DNA of 64,000 nucleotides from JAGVSZ01 sp019137045 (lineage in GTDB: Bacteria > Pseudomonadota > Gammaproteobacteria > Burkholderiales > SG8-39), in assembly GCA_046347635.1 (NCBI GenBank), contig JAXMFT010000001.1:310001-374000 (forward strand), written 5' to 3'. The translations under genes were made by a program, and so were the position numbers. Shown piece after piece: positions 8,715-17,265 of the stretch (within the stretch, counting starts at the first letter, position 1; each line of letters opens with the position of its first letter). The notes under the pieces are model-generated. The model searched no databases. It was not told the origin of the DNA and was given only the letters and a program-made list of their open reading frames with translations.

Positions 8715-8867
8715 GCGCGAGCCTCGTGCCGGGCGATTGAGAGCGCGGCGATGATACCGCCGGGCCGCCGCGCGCACCGGGCCGCAGCCGCCGAATGTGA
8801 CCCCGTTCCGGTGAGCGCGGTGCCCGCGCGTATAGCATTGGGGCCACCAGCGGGACACCCGACCGAC

Positions 8868-11723
8868 ATGAGCTCGATCCCGGACCCGGCGCCCGATCGC
8901 GCGCGCGCGCACTTCAGCGCCGGCGTCCTGCATTGCGAGCGCGCGGCCTGGCGCGAGGCGATCGAATGCTTTCGCGCGGCGCTCAGCCTGCGCCCCGACC
9001 ATGCGGAGGCCCACTGCAACCTCGGCACGGCGCTGCAGGAGTGCGGCGCGCTCGACGACGCCGTGCGCTGCTTCCGCACGGCGCTCGGCCTGCGCCCCGA
9101 TTACTACGAGGCGCACTACAACCTCGGCAATGCGCTCAAGGAGCGCGGCGACCTCGACGCGGCGGCCGACGAGTACCGGGCGGCGCTGCGGCTGCAGCCG
9201 GACTTTCCTCCGGCGCACAACAACCTCGGCACGGTCCTGCAGCAGCGCGGGGAGCTGGACGGCGCCGAGCGGGCGTTCGCCGCCGCGTTGCGCCTGGACC
9301 CGGGGTTCGAGAAGGCGCACAACGGCCTCGGGCTCGTGCGCTTCGAGCGCGGCCACGTCGGCGAGGCGATCGAGCGCTACCGGCACGCGCTGCGGCTCGC
9401 GCCCGACTTCGCCGAGGCGCACCTGAACCTGGCGCTCGCCCTGCTGCTGAGCGGGCGGCTGCAAGAGGGGTGGGGCGAATACGAATGGCGCTGGCGGTCG
9501 CGCGCGCTCGGCCTGGAGCGGCGCCACCGGGACGCGCCGCGCTGGCGCGGCGAACCGCTGGCGGGCAGGTCGATCCTGCTGCACTACGAGCAGGGGCTCG
9601 GCGACACGATTCAGTTCGCGCGCCTGGCGCACGCGGTCGCCGCCCTGGGCGCGCGCGTGATGCTGGAGGTGCAGGCGCCGCTGCACGCGCTCCTGCGGCG
9701 CGCCCTCGCGCCGCTCGAGGTGCTCCGCGCGGGCGACCCGCTGCCGACCTTCGACTATCAGTGCCCGCTGCTCAGCGTGCCCGGCGCGCTCGGAATCGCA
9801 CTCGACGACGTCCCGGCCGCAGTCCCCTACCTCGCTGCCGACGAGGCGCTCCGGCTGCGCTGGCGGGAACGGATCGGCGGCGCGCAGGGGCTGCGCGTGG
9901 GGATCGCCTGGGCGGGCAGCGCGACGCACCGCTACGATCGCAATCGCTCCGTTCCGTTCGCGCTGCTCGCGCCGTTGCTCGGCGTGCCCGGCGTGCGGGG
10001 CTACAGCCTGCAGAAGGGCGCAGCGGCGCGCGCGGCGGGGGAAACGCGCGGCGGCGATGCGCTGATCGACTGGACCGACGAGCTCGCGAGCTTCGACGAC
10101 ACCGCGGCGCTCGTCGCCTGCCTCGATCTCGTCGTCACCGTGGACACGGCCGTCGCTCATCTGGCCGGGGCGCTGGGGAAGCCGGTCTGGCTCCTGACGC
10201 CCTTCGCGCCGGACTGGCGCTGGCTGCTGGAGCGCGCGGACTCCCCCTGGTATCCGACGATGCGGCTCTTCCGCCAGCGCGCCCCCCGGGACTGGGGCGG
10301 CGTCGTGGGAGATGTGCGCGCCGAACTGGCGCGGCTCTGCGCGGATCGAGCCGCCGCGCCGCAGCGCGCGGCGCGCGAGGCCGAGCGCCGCAGGAGCGTC
10401 GTTGCGCGGCGGGAGACGGATCGCGCCCGCTGGTCGGACGAACGCCAGCTCGATCCCGCGTGGGAGCGGCGCGCCGCGCTCGCCGCCGACCACGTCGCCG
10501 CCGGCTCGAAGGTGCTCGACCTCGGCTGCGGCGCGATGACGCTCGAGCGCCACCTGCCGTTCGGCTGCACCTACCTGCCGGTCGATCTGGTCGCGCGCGA
10601 CGAGCGCACGCGCGTGTGCGACTTCAACCGCGACGGGTTGCCGTCCGCGGACGGCGCCACGGTCGTCGTCGCGCTCGGCGTGCTCGAATACGTGTACGAC
10701 GTCGGGGCGTTCCTCGCCGGGATCCGCGCCTTCGGGCTGCCGGTGGTGCTGAGCTACTGCTGCGCCGACCTCGGGCCGCAGGTGGACCGCGCCGCGCTCG
10801 GCTGGGTGAATCACCTGACCCGGCGCGGCCTCGCCGAGGCGCTGGCGGCCGCCGACCTGCACGTCCGCGCGGAGAGCCGCATCGACGAGATGCAGGTATT
10901 GCTGCGGCTCGCGCCGCGCGCGCCGCGCGCCGAGCGCTCGCCGCGCGTGGTGGTGCTCACGTTCAACAACGTGGGCAACTTCGGCGACCGGCTCGGCTAC
11001 CACCTCGTCAACGAGATCCTCCCGGCGCACGCGACGGTGACTCACGCGCACTTCCGCCCCTGGGACGTCCCGGACGAGCCGTTCGACCTGCTCGTCCTCG
11101 GCGCCGGCAACAGCCTGTTCGCGCCGCTGCTCACCGACCGGCTCGGCGCGCTCCTCGCGCGCGCGCCGGCGGCGGTCGGCGTGTTCGGCACCCAGTACCG
11201 CGCGGAGCTCGACGCGCGCAGGCTCGGCGGGATTCTCGATCGCCTCGCCGCGTGGTACGCGCGCAGCGAGGAGGACCTGCTGCTGTACGCGGGCGCGCGC
11301 GGCAACGCGGTGCACCTCGGCGACTGGCTGGTGAGCGCGTTCCCGATGGCGCGCGGCCGCGACGAGCGCGTGCTGAACGTCGGGGACGAGATCTGGCAGG
11401 ACCTGCCGCTCGATCGCACGATCCAGCGCATCCAGGCGCATCGCCAGGTGCGCTCGGCCCGGCTGCACCCGCTGCTCGGCGCCCTCGCGAGCGCCGAGCG
11501 CGTCGCCTACGTCGAGCAGCGCGAGACACCGACGCGCGCCCCCTCGGGCAAGTTCCGCTCGATGCTGATCGACGTCTTCGGCCGCACGTACCCCGAGGAC
11601 GAGTTCTTCGCCGTCGATCGGGACGCTGTGGCGCGCTACAAGCGCCAGGTGCAGTCGGCGATGGGCGGCATGCGCGCCGCGCTCGCGTCGCTCGTCGGCG
11701 CGCCGCCCGCATCCCTCCGCTAG
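8868..11723 (+). CDS. TPR / glycosyltransferase / methyltransferase / pyruvyltransferase-like fusion protein
   Basis: A 951-residue cytoplasmic multidomain protein. Six 34-residue TPRs occupy about 10-205, each with the AHxNLGxAL pattern. About 230-490 is a GT9/GT41-like transferase domain (LLHYEQGLGDTIQFARLAHA; VVTVDTAVAHLAGALGKPVW). About 535-690 is a class I SAM methyltransferase-like domain (KVLDLGCGAMTLE). About 690-925 resembles polysaccharide pyruvyl transferases (NNVGNFGDRLG; LLVLGAGNSLF). TPR plus transferase is a known arrangement; the two C-terminal modules are unusual. A role in surface-glycan or protein glycosylation is inferred. It is preceded by an isolated promoter-like region and ends in a CTAG shared with the opposing gene. 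Confidence 0.85.
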   Translation: MSSIPDPAPDRARAHFSAGVLHCERAAWREAIECFRAALSLRPDHAEAHCNLGTALQECGALDDAVRCFRTALGLRPDYYEAHYNLGNALKERGDLDAAADEYRAALRLQPDFPPAHNNLGTVLQQRGELDGAERAFAAALRLDPGFEKAHNGLGLVRFERGHVGEAIERYRHALRLAPDFAEAHLNLALALLLSGRLQEGWGEYEWRWRSRALGLERRHRDAPRWRGEPLAGRSILLHYEQGLGDTIQFARLAHAVAALGARVMLEVQAPLHALLRRALAPLEVLRAGDPLPTFDYQCPLLSVPGALGIALDDVPAAVPYLAADEALRLRWRERIGGAQGLRVGIAWAGSATHRYDRNRSVPFALLAPLLGVPGVRGYSLQKGAAARAAGETRGGDALIDWTDELASFDDTAALVACLDLVVTVDTAVAHLAGALGKPVWLLTPFAPDWRWLLERADSPWYPTMRLFRQRAPRDWGGVVGDVRAELARLCADRAAAPQRAAREAERRRSVVARRETDRARWSDERQLDPAWERRAALAADHVAAGSKVLDLGCGAMTLERHLPFGCTYLPVDLVARDERTRVCDFNRDGLPSADGATVVVALGVLEYVYDVGAFLAGIRAFGLPVVLSYCCADLGPQVDRAALGWVNHLTRRGLAEALAAADLHVRAESRIDEMQVLLRLAPRAPRAERSPRVVVLTFNNVGNFGDRLGYHLVNEILPAHATVTHAHFRPWDVPDEPFDLLVLGAGNSLFAPLLTDRLGALLARAPAAVGVFGTQYRAELDARRLGGILDRLAAWYARSEEDLLLYAGARGNAVHLGDWLVSAFPMARGRDERVLNVGDEIWQDLPLDRTIQRIQAHRQVRSARLHPLLGALASAERVAYVEQRETPTRAPSGKFRSMLIDVFGRTYPEDEFFAVDRDAVARYKRQVQSAMGGMRAALASLVGAPPASLR

Positions 11724-12484
11724 ACCGCGCAGGCCGGCAGCGCCAGCGCCTGCAGCACCTCGCCCGTGCGCCGGCGCTGCACGAAGGCGGCGACCCCGCC
11801 GCGCGCGAGCGCCCGCGCGTCCGCCTGCCGGACGAGCGCCGCCGCGCCTGCGGCGTCCAGGGCGACCGGTCCCCACCACTCGCGCACGACGAAGTCGTGC
11901 CGGAGGGTCGCGCCGCGGTTCTCGCCCGCGCCGACGCGGCTCGCGAGGCCGCTTTCGTACACCGCCACGTAGAGCGCCGCGTCGTCGCGGTCTTCCGGCC
12001 GCGGCACCGCAGCCTGCGCGCGGACCTCGGTTGCGGCGCGCGCGAGCTCGAGCGCCGCGCGCGCGGGCGTCGCGTTGATGGCCGCGACGGACGCCGCGAA
12101 CCGCGCGCGGTCGCGCCAGCCGCGGAAGTCCTTTCCCGCCAGGATCACCTGCGGGGTGTAGACGACGCGGCTGCGGCCGGTCGTCGCGAGCTCGCGCTGT
12201 CGCGCGGAGAAGCGCCCTTGCGCAAACGGGTCCTTCCAGCCGATGTAGTCCCAGTAATCGACGTGCAGCGCGAGGGCGACGACCGTGCCCGGCCCGAAGC
12301 CGGCCGCCGGCAGTCCGCTCAGCCAGCGGTCGGCCGGCGGACAGCTGTCACAGCCCTCGGAGGTGTAGAGCTCGACCAGCGCCGCAGTCGCCGCGCCGCT
12401 CTTCGCGGCGCACGCGTCCGGTGCGGCGTGCAGGGCGGACGACACGACGGCGGCGGCGAGCGCCGCGGCGAGACGGCGGTGCAT
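11720..12484 (-). CDS. DUF1223 domain secreted protein (thioredoxin-like)
   Basis: A 254-residue protein with a Sec signal peptide (about 1-21) and an early VELYTSEGCDSCPPADRWL motif, a CxxC in a thioredoxin-like setting typical of DUF1223. HVDYWDYIGWKDPFA and YTPQVILAGKDFRGW are further family stretches. It probably acts in the periplasm in thiol or redox chemistry; the true role of DUF1223 is unknown. Its TAG stop shares a CTAG palindrome with the stop of the fusion gene on the other strand. Confidence 0.9.
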   Translation of the reverse strand: MHRRLAAALAAAVVSSALHAAPDACAAKSGAATAALVELYTSEGCDSCPPADRWLSGLPAAGFGPGTVVALALHVDYWDYIGWKDPFAQGRFSARQRELATTGRSRVVYTPQVILAGKDFRGWRDRARFAASVAAINATPARAALELARAATEVRAQAAVPRPEDRDDAALYVAVYESGLASRVGAGENRGATLRHDFVVREWWGPVALDAAGAAALVRQADARALARGGVAAFVQRRRTGEVLQALALPACAV

Positions 12485-12583
12485 GGGGTGCTCCGGAGAG
12501 TGCCGGACCTCCCGCCCGGTACGCGGCCCGGTCGGGCTTGGATGCAGTCGGCGGCAGCGCCGCGCGCCCGAGGGCGCGGGGAC

Positions 12584-12958
12584 TCAGTCCTCGCTGTCGC
12601 CCGCGCGGCGGAACGACAGGCCGGCGGTGCCGAGCACGAGGCCGAGCAGCAGGACGTACCAGAGGGAGACGGTGCCCGTCGCCGGCGCGACGAGCGCGTT
12701 GGCCGCGAGGAACAGCCCGACGGTCGCGGCGACCGCGAGCGCGAGCAGCACCGCGCCGGCCGAGCGCGAGATGCGCGCGACCGCGGGGCCGCGCGACGCG
12801 ACGGCGAGCAGCAGGTACCCGCCGATGGTGAGCAGGGGAAACAGCACCCAGGCGACGAGCTGGGGCTGGGCCGGCCCGAACCCGAAGGGCGCCGCCGTCA
12901 GGGCGAGCCCCTCGGCGAGGCCGAGGAGGAGGAGCACTGCGCCGGCGATCTGGGTCAT
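12584..12958 (-). CDS. Small integral membrane protein, unknown function
   Basis: A 124-residue protein with four predicted transmembrane helices (about 4-22, 32-52, 64-86, 98-116) and a charged C-terminal tail (RRAGDSED). No family was recognised. A convincing sigma70-type promoter lies just upstream (12987-13015), which supports the gene. It lies between the DUF1223 gene and the divergent MFS gene. Confidence 0.75.
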   Translation of the reverse strand: MTQIAGAVLLLLGLAEGLALTAAPFGFGPAQPQLVAWVLFPLLTIGGYLLLAVASRGPAVARISRSAGAVLLALAVAATVGLFLAANALVAPATGTVSLWYVLLLGLVLGTAGLSFRRAGDSED

Positions 12959-12986
12959 GGCGGTGGGCCCGTGCGGGAACGAGTCC

Positions 12987-13015
12987 CTTATAGGGTTTCG
13001 CCCGGCTCCCGTCCA
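12987..13015 (-). promoter_or_regulatory. Sigma70-type promoter for the 124-residue membrane protein
   Basis: On the minus strand, -35 TGGACG (4 of 6), a 17-bp spacer and -10 TATAAG (5 of 6). The predicted transcript start leaves a leader of about 20 nt before the ATG at 12958. Confidence 0.5.
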
Positions 13016-13119
13016 CCGGCGCTACGGCGCGCGGCGTGCGGGTTTCACGCTCGAGTGCAGAAAACTCCCGTCCCGGGGCCGCGGCCGGGCGGATCGCCGA
13101 TAATCGCCGCGGCCCGCCG

Positions 13120-14295
13120 ATGACCCACCCCGCCTCGCCGCGCGCGCTCGCGCCGTTCTTCGCCAGCACGTTCTTCTGGAACCTCGCGCTCGGCATGGCG
13201 CAGGTGCTGATCCCGCTCTACGCGTACCACCTCGGGTTCTCGGGGGTCGCGATCGGGTCGCTCCTGTCCGCGCCGGTGGTCGCGCAGCTCGGGTTCAACC
13301 TCGTCGGCGGCGTGTGGACCGACCGCGTCGGCGGCAAGCGGCTCGCGCTCGTGTCCGCGGCGATGCTCGCCGTCGGCGGCCTCGTGTACGCGGCCGCCGC
13401 CAGCTACGCGGTGCTGGTCCTCGCGCAGCTCTGCATCGTCGTCGCGCGCTCGATCTACTGGCCGGCGACCTGGTCGATCGGGTCGCTCCTGCCCGGCGAC
13501 CGCAGCGCCCAGCTCGGGCGCCTCAACTCGATCACGAGCGCCGGGCAGATCGTAGGTGCGGCGGCGGCCGGTCTCGCGATCGTGCACCTCGGCTATCGCG
13601 CGGGCTTCACCGCGGTGGCGCTCATCGGCGGCGCGGTGGCGGGCGGGCTCATGGCCGCGTTCGCCGCCCCGGCCCACCGCGCGCCCGCCACCGCGCTGCC
13701 GATCCTCGCCACCTACCGGCAGCTCGCGCGGCGCCCGTCGATCTGGTTCGGGCTCGCGACCGGGTACATGGCCGGGCTCCCCTTCACCCTCAGCTTCTCG
13801 TTCTATCCGATCCTGCTGGTGGAGCAGGGCTTCACGAGCGACGAGGCGGGCTGGCTGATCGCGCTGCGGGCGCTCGGCGCGGTCGGCGCGGGCGTGACCG
13901 CCGCGCGCTTCGTGCGCAAGGTCACCGCGCGCGGCATCCCGGTCGGCGCCGGCGTCGCCACCGCGCTCACCATCGTGCTGATCGCGGTGTTCACGCACGC
14001 CGCGCCGATCAGCGCGTGCCTGTTCCTGGTCGGGCTCGCGTCCGGGGTGCTCACGCTCTACTTCCAGCTGCTCGCGAGCGAGGTGTCGACGCTCGAGACG
14101 CGCGGGGCGACGCTCGCGATCGCCGGCATGGGCTGGGGCCTGTCGCACCTCACCACGCCGATGATCATGGGCGCCCTCACCGACGCCCTGGGCATCTTCG
14201 CCGCGTTTCGCCTGTTCGGCGCCGGCACGCTCCTCCTGGCGCTCGGGCTGGGGCCCCTGCACGGATGGGCGTTCCGCGGAGGCCGCCCGCGCTGA
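13120..14295 (+). CDS. MFS transporter
   Basis: A 391-residue 12-helix major facilitator. The loop 2-3 motif reads GGVWTDRVGGKRLALV. Hydrophobic segments are regular, with a longer central loop near residues 190-205. The ATG at 13120 follows a GATAAT hexamer by 15 bp and has no clear Shine-Dalgarno sequence, so initiation may be leaderless or weak. Substrate unknown; the overall pattern is that of drug or sugar efflux carriers. Confidence 0.85.
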   Translation: MTHPASPRALAPFFASTFFWNLALGMAQVLIPLYAYHLGFSGVAIGSLLSAPVVAQLGFNLVGGVWTDRVGGKRLALVSAAMLAVGGLVYAAAASYAVLVLAQLCIVVARSIYWPATWSIGSLLPGDRSAQLGRLNSITSAGQIVGAAAAGLAIVHLGYRAGFTAVALIGGAVAGGLMAAFAAPAHRAPATALPILATYRQLARRPSIWFGLATGYMAGLPFTLSFSFYPILLVEQGFTSDEAGWLIALRALGAVGAGVTAARFVRKVTARGIPVGAGVATALTIVLIAVFTHAAPISACLFLVGLASGVLTLYFQLLASEVSTLETRGATLAIAGMGWGLSHLTTPMIMGALTDALGIFAAFRLFGAGTLLLALGLGPLHGWAFRGGRPR

Positions 14296-14344
14296 AAGTC
14301 CCGCGCACCGTGACGGCGTGCACGCGCGCACGCACGCTCCCGGC

Positions 14345-14351
14345 CTAGAAT
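14345..14351 (+). promoter_or_regulatory. CTAGAAT -10-like element
   Basis: TAGAAT (5 of 6 to TATAAT) lies 30 bp before the ATG at 14382. No good -35 element is seen. The same CTAGAAT heptamer recurs before three other genes in the window. Confidence 0.3.
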
Positions 14352-14381
14352 CGGGCCACAGCGACCAAGGGGGAAGCGCGC

Positions 14382-14564
14382 ATGCTCAAGTGGGCGGCCG
14401 TCACGGTCGGCGTCGGGATGCTCATCATCCTCGCCGAGTGGAACATGGCGCGAAAGCGGAAGGGCGGGGTCACGCCGACCGACCGGCGGCGCATGTTCGG
14501 CATCTTCTGGGTCTCGATCGCGCTCGCGGCGTTCGTCGCCGGCATGATCTACGTCGCCGACTGA
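14382..14564 (+). CDS. Small two-helix membrane protein
   Basis: A 60-residue protein with helices at about 4-20 and 39-57, joined by a basic loop (ARKRKGGVTPTDRRR). A GGGGGAAG stretch upstream can serve as a ribosome binding site. The basic cytoplasmic loop predicts both termini in the periplasm. No family was recognised. The LLM oxidoreductase starts 28 bp downstream. Confidence 0.7.
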   Translation: MLKWAAVTVGVGMLIILAEWNMARKRKGGVTPTDRRRMFGIFWVSIALAAFVAGMIYVAD

Positions 14565-14592
14565 GCGGGCGCGAGCGGCCGGCGCGAACCGC

Positions 14593-15594
14593 GTGCGTCT
14601 CGGCGTCCTCGACCAGAGCCCGATCATCAGCGGGCACACGCCCGCGCAGGCGGTGGCCGAGACGGTCGCGCTCGCCGCGGCCGCGGACCGGCTCGGCTAC
14701 GCGCGCTACTGGCTCGCCGAGCACCACGCGGTCGCGGCGCTCGCCGACCCCTGCCCCGAGATCCTGCTCGCGCGCATCGCTTCGGTGACCGAGCGCATCC
14801 GCGTCGGGACGGGCGGGGTGCTGCTGCCCTACTACAGCGCGCTCAAGGTCGCGGAGGTCTTCCGCATGCTCGAGGCGCTCTTCCCGGGGCGCATCGATCT
14901 CGGCATCGGGCGCGCGCCGGGCGGCGACGCGCTGACCGCCCAGGCCGTGTCGCGCGGCCACTACACGTTCGCGGAGGACTTCCCGCAGCAGGTGCGCGAC
15001 CTGGTCGGCTTCCTCGACGCGCGGCTGCCGTCGGACCACCCCTTCGCGGCCGTCAAGGCGATGCCCGCGGGCGCGGGCGCGCCCGAGATCTGGCTGCTCG
15101 GCTCGTCGGACTACAGCGGCGGGCTCGCGGCGCTGCTCGGCCTGCGCTTCGCGTTCGCCCACTTCATCACCGCGCAGGGCGGCGACGCGGTGATGCAGGC
15201 CTACAAGTCGGAGTTCCTGCCCTCGGCGCGCGAGGACGAACCGCGCGCCCTGCTGTGCGTGTTCGCGCTCTGCGCCCCCACCGGCGCGGAGGCCGAGCGG
15301 CTCGCCGCCGCGATCGACCTGCGGCGCCTGCACATGGCGCTCGGGGTCGACGCGCCGGTGCCCACCTGCGAGGAGGCGGCGGCGCGCGCCTACACCGAGC
15401 GCGAGGCGGCGTACATCCGCTCGCAGCGCGCGCGGGTGGTGCTGGGCGACCCGGACACCGTACGCGCACGCCTGCTCGCGCTCGCCGACCAGTACGGCGC
15501 CGACGAGCTGATGGTGCTCACCATCACCGGCGACTACGCGAGCCGGCGGCGCTCCTACGAGCTGATCGCGGAAGCGTTCGGGCTGGGGCGTTGA
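14593..15594 (+). CDS. LLM class flavin-dependent oxidoreductase (MsnO8-like)
   Basis: A 333-residue bacterial-luciferase-like monooxygenase. It begins RLGVLDQSPIISGHTPAQAV and contains YWLAEHHAVAALADPCPEIL, RIRVGTGGVLLPYYSALKVA and RIDLGIGRAPGGD, all typical of the LLM subfamily that uses F420 or FMNH2. The length is standard. The substrate is unknown. The GTG at 14593 is the only start that fits the conserved N-terminus. It is followed by a perfect 10-bp hairpin that probably ends both this gene and the opposing mini-gene. Confidence 0.92.
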   Translation: MRLGVLDQSPIISGHTPAQAVAETVALAAAADRLGYARYWLAEHHAVAALADPCPEILLARIASVTERIRVGTGGVLLPYYSALKVAEVFRMLEALFPGRIDLGIGRAPGGDALTAQAVSRGHYTFAEDFPQQVRDLVGFLDARLPSDHPFAAVKAMPAGAGAPEIWLLGSSDYSGGLAALLGLRFAFAHFITAQGGDAVMQAYKSEFLPSAREDEPRALLCVFALCAPTGAEAERLAAAIDLRRLHMALGVDAPVPTCEEAAARAYTEREAAYIRSQRARVVLGDPDTVRARLLALADQYGADELMVLTITGDYASRRRSYELIAEAFGLGR

Positions 15595-15599
15595 GCGCC

Positions 15600-15629
15600 G
15601 GCGCCGCGGGGGCCCCGCTCCGCGGCGCC
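15600..15629. terminator. Bidirectional hairpin after LLM oxidoreductase
   Basis: A perfect 10-bp stem GGCGCCGCGG/CCGCGGCGCC with a 10-nt loop, lying between convergent genes ending at 15594 (+) and 15638 (-). There is no T-run. Confidence 0.5.
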
Positions 15630-15637
15630 CTCCGGCG

Positions 15638-15796
15638 TCAGGCGCGCTTCTTCGCCGGCCGCTTCGGCTTCGCCGCGGCGGTCCTCTTTCCCGCGGCGGC
15701 CCTGTCGAAGTCGCCGATCACGCCCTTGAGCGGACACACGGAGAACGCCGGGCACTTCCTGCAGCCCGCGGCGAGCGCGATCGGGCAGAGCGTCAT
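15638..15796 (-). CDS. Cys-rich 52-residue protein, possible metal or Fe-S binder
   Basis: A 52-residue protein. The first half reads MTLCPIALAAGCRKCPAFSV then CPLKGVIGD, giving four Cys at positions 4, 12, 15 and 21, including CxxC and CP pairs. The second half is a Lys/Ala-rich tail ending PKRPAKKRA. The ATG at 15796 is preferred over an upstream in-frame start because GAGG lies just before it and the conserved part begins here. I recall similar unnamed proteins in Burkholderiales. A four-Cys metal site and a nucleic-acid-binding basic tail are inference. Confidence 0.75.
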   Translation of the reverse strand: MTLCPIALAAGCRKCPAFSVCPLKGVIGDFDRAAAGKRTAAAKPKRPAKKRA

Positions 15797-15869
15797 GGGC
15801 GGATTCCTCGCCTCGGGAACGGGAGGGCAGCATACCGGAGGCGCGCGGGGGGCGCGCCCGCCTTTGCGG

Positions 15870-15876
15870 CTAGAAT
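15870..15876 (+). promoter_or_regulatory. CTAGAAT -10-like element
   Basis: TAGAAT lies 54 bp before the DUF456 gene start at 15931. The preceding bases (CTTTGCGG) give no clear -35 element at 17 bp. Confidence 0.3.
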
Positions 15877-15930
15877 GCGCCGCCCGCTCCACGGACCCGC
15901 CGCGTTTCCCACTCCGCCCGCCGCCGCCGC

Positions 15931-16410
15931 ATGACGATCGCGCTCTGGGTTCTCGCCGTCCTGCTGATCGTCGCCGGCGTCGTCGGCACCGTCCTGCCCG
16001 CGCTGCCGGGCGTGATCCTCGTCTTCGCGGGCGTGGCGCTCGGGGCGTGGATCGACGGCTTCGCGCGCATCTCGGGCTGGACCGTCGGCGTGCTCGGGGT
16101 GCTCACGCTGATCGCGTGGCTGATCGATTTCGTCGCCGGCTACTACGGCGCGAAGCGCGTGGGCGCGAGCGCGCAGGCGCTCGCCGGCGCGGCCATCGGG
16201 ACGGTTGCGGGCGTGTTCACCGGCCTCGTCGGCCTCGTCTTCATGCCGCTCGCGGGGGCCGCGATCGGGGAGTTCCTCGCCCGGCGGGACGCGCTGCGCG
16301 CCGGCAGGGTCGGGCTCGCGACCTGGGTCGGCATGGCCCTGGGCACCGCCGCCAAGGTCGCGATCGTGTTCCTGATGATCGGGATCTTCCTCGCCGCGCT
16401 GCTGATCTAG
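15931..16410 (+). CDS. DUF456 domain membrane protein
   Basis: A 159-residue, highly hydrophobic protein with about four to five helices and Gly-rich segments (GVVGTVLPALPGVILVFAGV; VAGYYGAKRVGASAQALAGA) typical of DUF456. Its biochemical role is unknown. It appears monocistronic, preceded by a CTAGAAT element. Confidence 0.9.
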   Translation: MTIALWVLAVLLIVAGVVGTVLPALPGVILVFAGVALGAWIDGFARISGWTVGVLGVLTLIAWLIDFVAGYYGAKRVGASAQALAGAAIGTVAGVFTGLVGLVFMPLAGAAIGEFLARRDALRAGRVGLATWVGMALGTAAKVAIVFLMIGIFLAALLI

Positions 16411-16591
16411 GGCGCTCGCCCGGCCCGCTGCGGCAGGCCGTCGGTGATCTCGAACCACCGCGCCGCAGAGGCAGCTTCCGCGCGCCGTGTCGTCGCCCTT
16501 CTGGGGGCGGCGGGGACTGGCCCGCCGCCGGTAATCCCCACTATCATGCGGGCCATCGTCCAATCGCCGCCTGCCGCCCGGGTCCGGACCC

Positions 16592-17248
16592 GTGACTTCG
16601 CTGCGCGATAGCTTGTTTCACCTCGGTGCCGGCGCCGCCGGCGGGCTCTCGCCGCTGCTCATCCGCGCGATGGTCGCGAGCTGCCGCGTCACCTACCAGA
16701 ACCGCACGATCCTCGAACGCGCGCAGCGCGGCGAGGCCTTCATCGGCGCGCTGTGGCACCACGACCTCGTGTTCTTCGGCGACCTGCTGCGCGGCAGCGG
16801 CTTCACCATCCTCTCCAGCCGCAGCCGCGACGGCGAGATCGGCGCGCGCGTGGCGCACGGCCTCGGCCTGCGCACCGTGCGCGGCTCGTCCTCCAGCCGC
16901 GCCGAGGAGGCGCTCGCCGAGCTGATCGAGATCGCGCGGCGCGGCGGCTGCGTCGGCTTCGTCGCCGACGGCCCGCGCGGCCCGCGCGGCGTGGCCAAGA
17001 TCGGGGCGGTCATCGCGGCGAAGCTCTCCGGGCGGCCGCTCGTGCCGATGGCGTGCGCGATCCGCGGCGGCCTGCGACTGCGCTCGTGGGACCGCATGCG
17101 GGTGCCGGTGTTCGCGCGCATCGTCGCGCGCGCCGGCGAGCCGATCGCGGTCCCTCCGGACGCGACGCGCGCGGACTGCGAGCGCCTGCGCCAGCGGCTC
17201 GAGGACGAGCTCGCCCGGACCGAGGCGGTCGCGGCCGCGGCGCTGTAG
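16592..17248 (+). CDS. DUF374 lysophospholipid acyltransferase-like protein
   Basis: A 218-residue protein of the DUF374 branch of the PlsC-type acyltransferase fold. ALWHHDLVFFGDLLRG carries the catalytic HxxxxD-like site (HHD), and FVADGPRGPRGVAKIGAVIA is the hallmark DGPRGP motif. It probably acylates a lipid or lipid A-like precursor at the inner membrane; the real substrate is unknown. The GTG start gives the complete conserved N-terminus. The gene converges on the DUF4124-like gene. Confidence 0.9.
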   Translation: MTSLRDSLFHLGAGAAGGLSPLLIRAMVASCRVTYQNRTILERAQRGEAFIGALWHHDLVFFGDLLRGSGFTILSSRSRDGEIGARVAHGLGLRTVRGSSSSRAEEALAELIEIARRGGCVGFVADGPRGPRGVAKIGAVIAAKLSGRPLVPMACAIRGGLRLRSWDRMRVPVFARIVARAGEPIAVPPDATRADCERLRQRLEDELARTEAVAAAAL

Positions 17249-17265
17249 GGCGGGAACCGGAACGC

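Noticed and set aside
8298..11879. A 1193-codon open frame on the minus strand through the TPR fusion gene
   Set aside because: Shadow frame of a strong plus-strand gene in GC-rich DNA; only its end (8298-8714, NfeD) shows real protein features.
15797..15892. An upstream in-frame start adding 32 residues to the Cys-rich mini-protein
   Set aside because: The added part is Arg/Pro-rich with no ribosome site, and the ATG at 15796 has GAGG before it.
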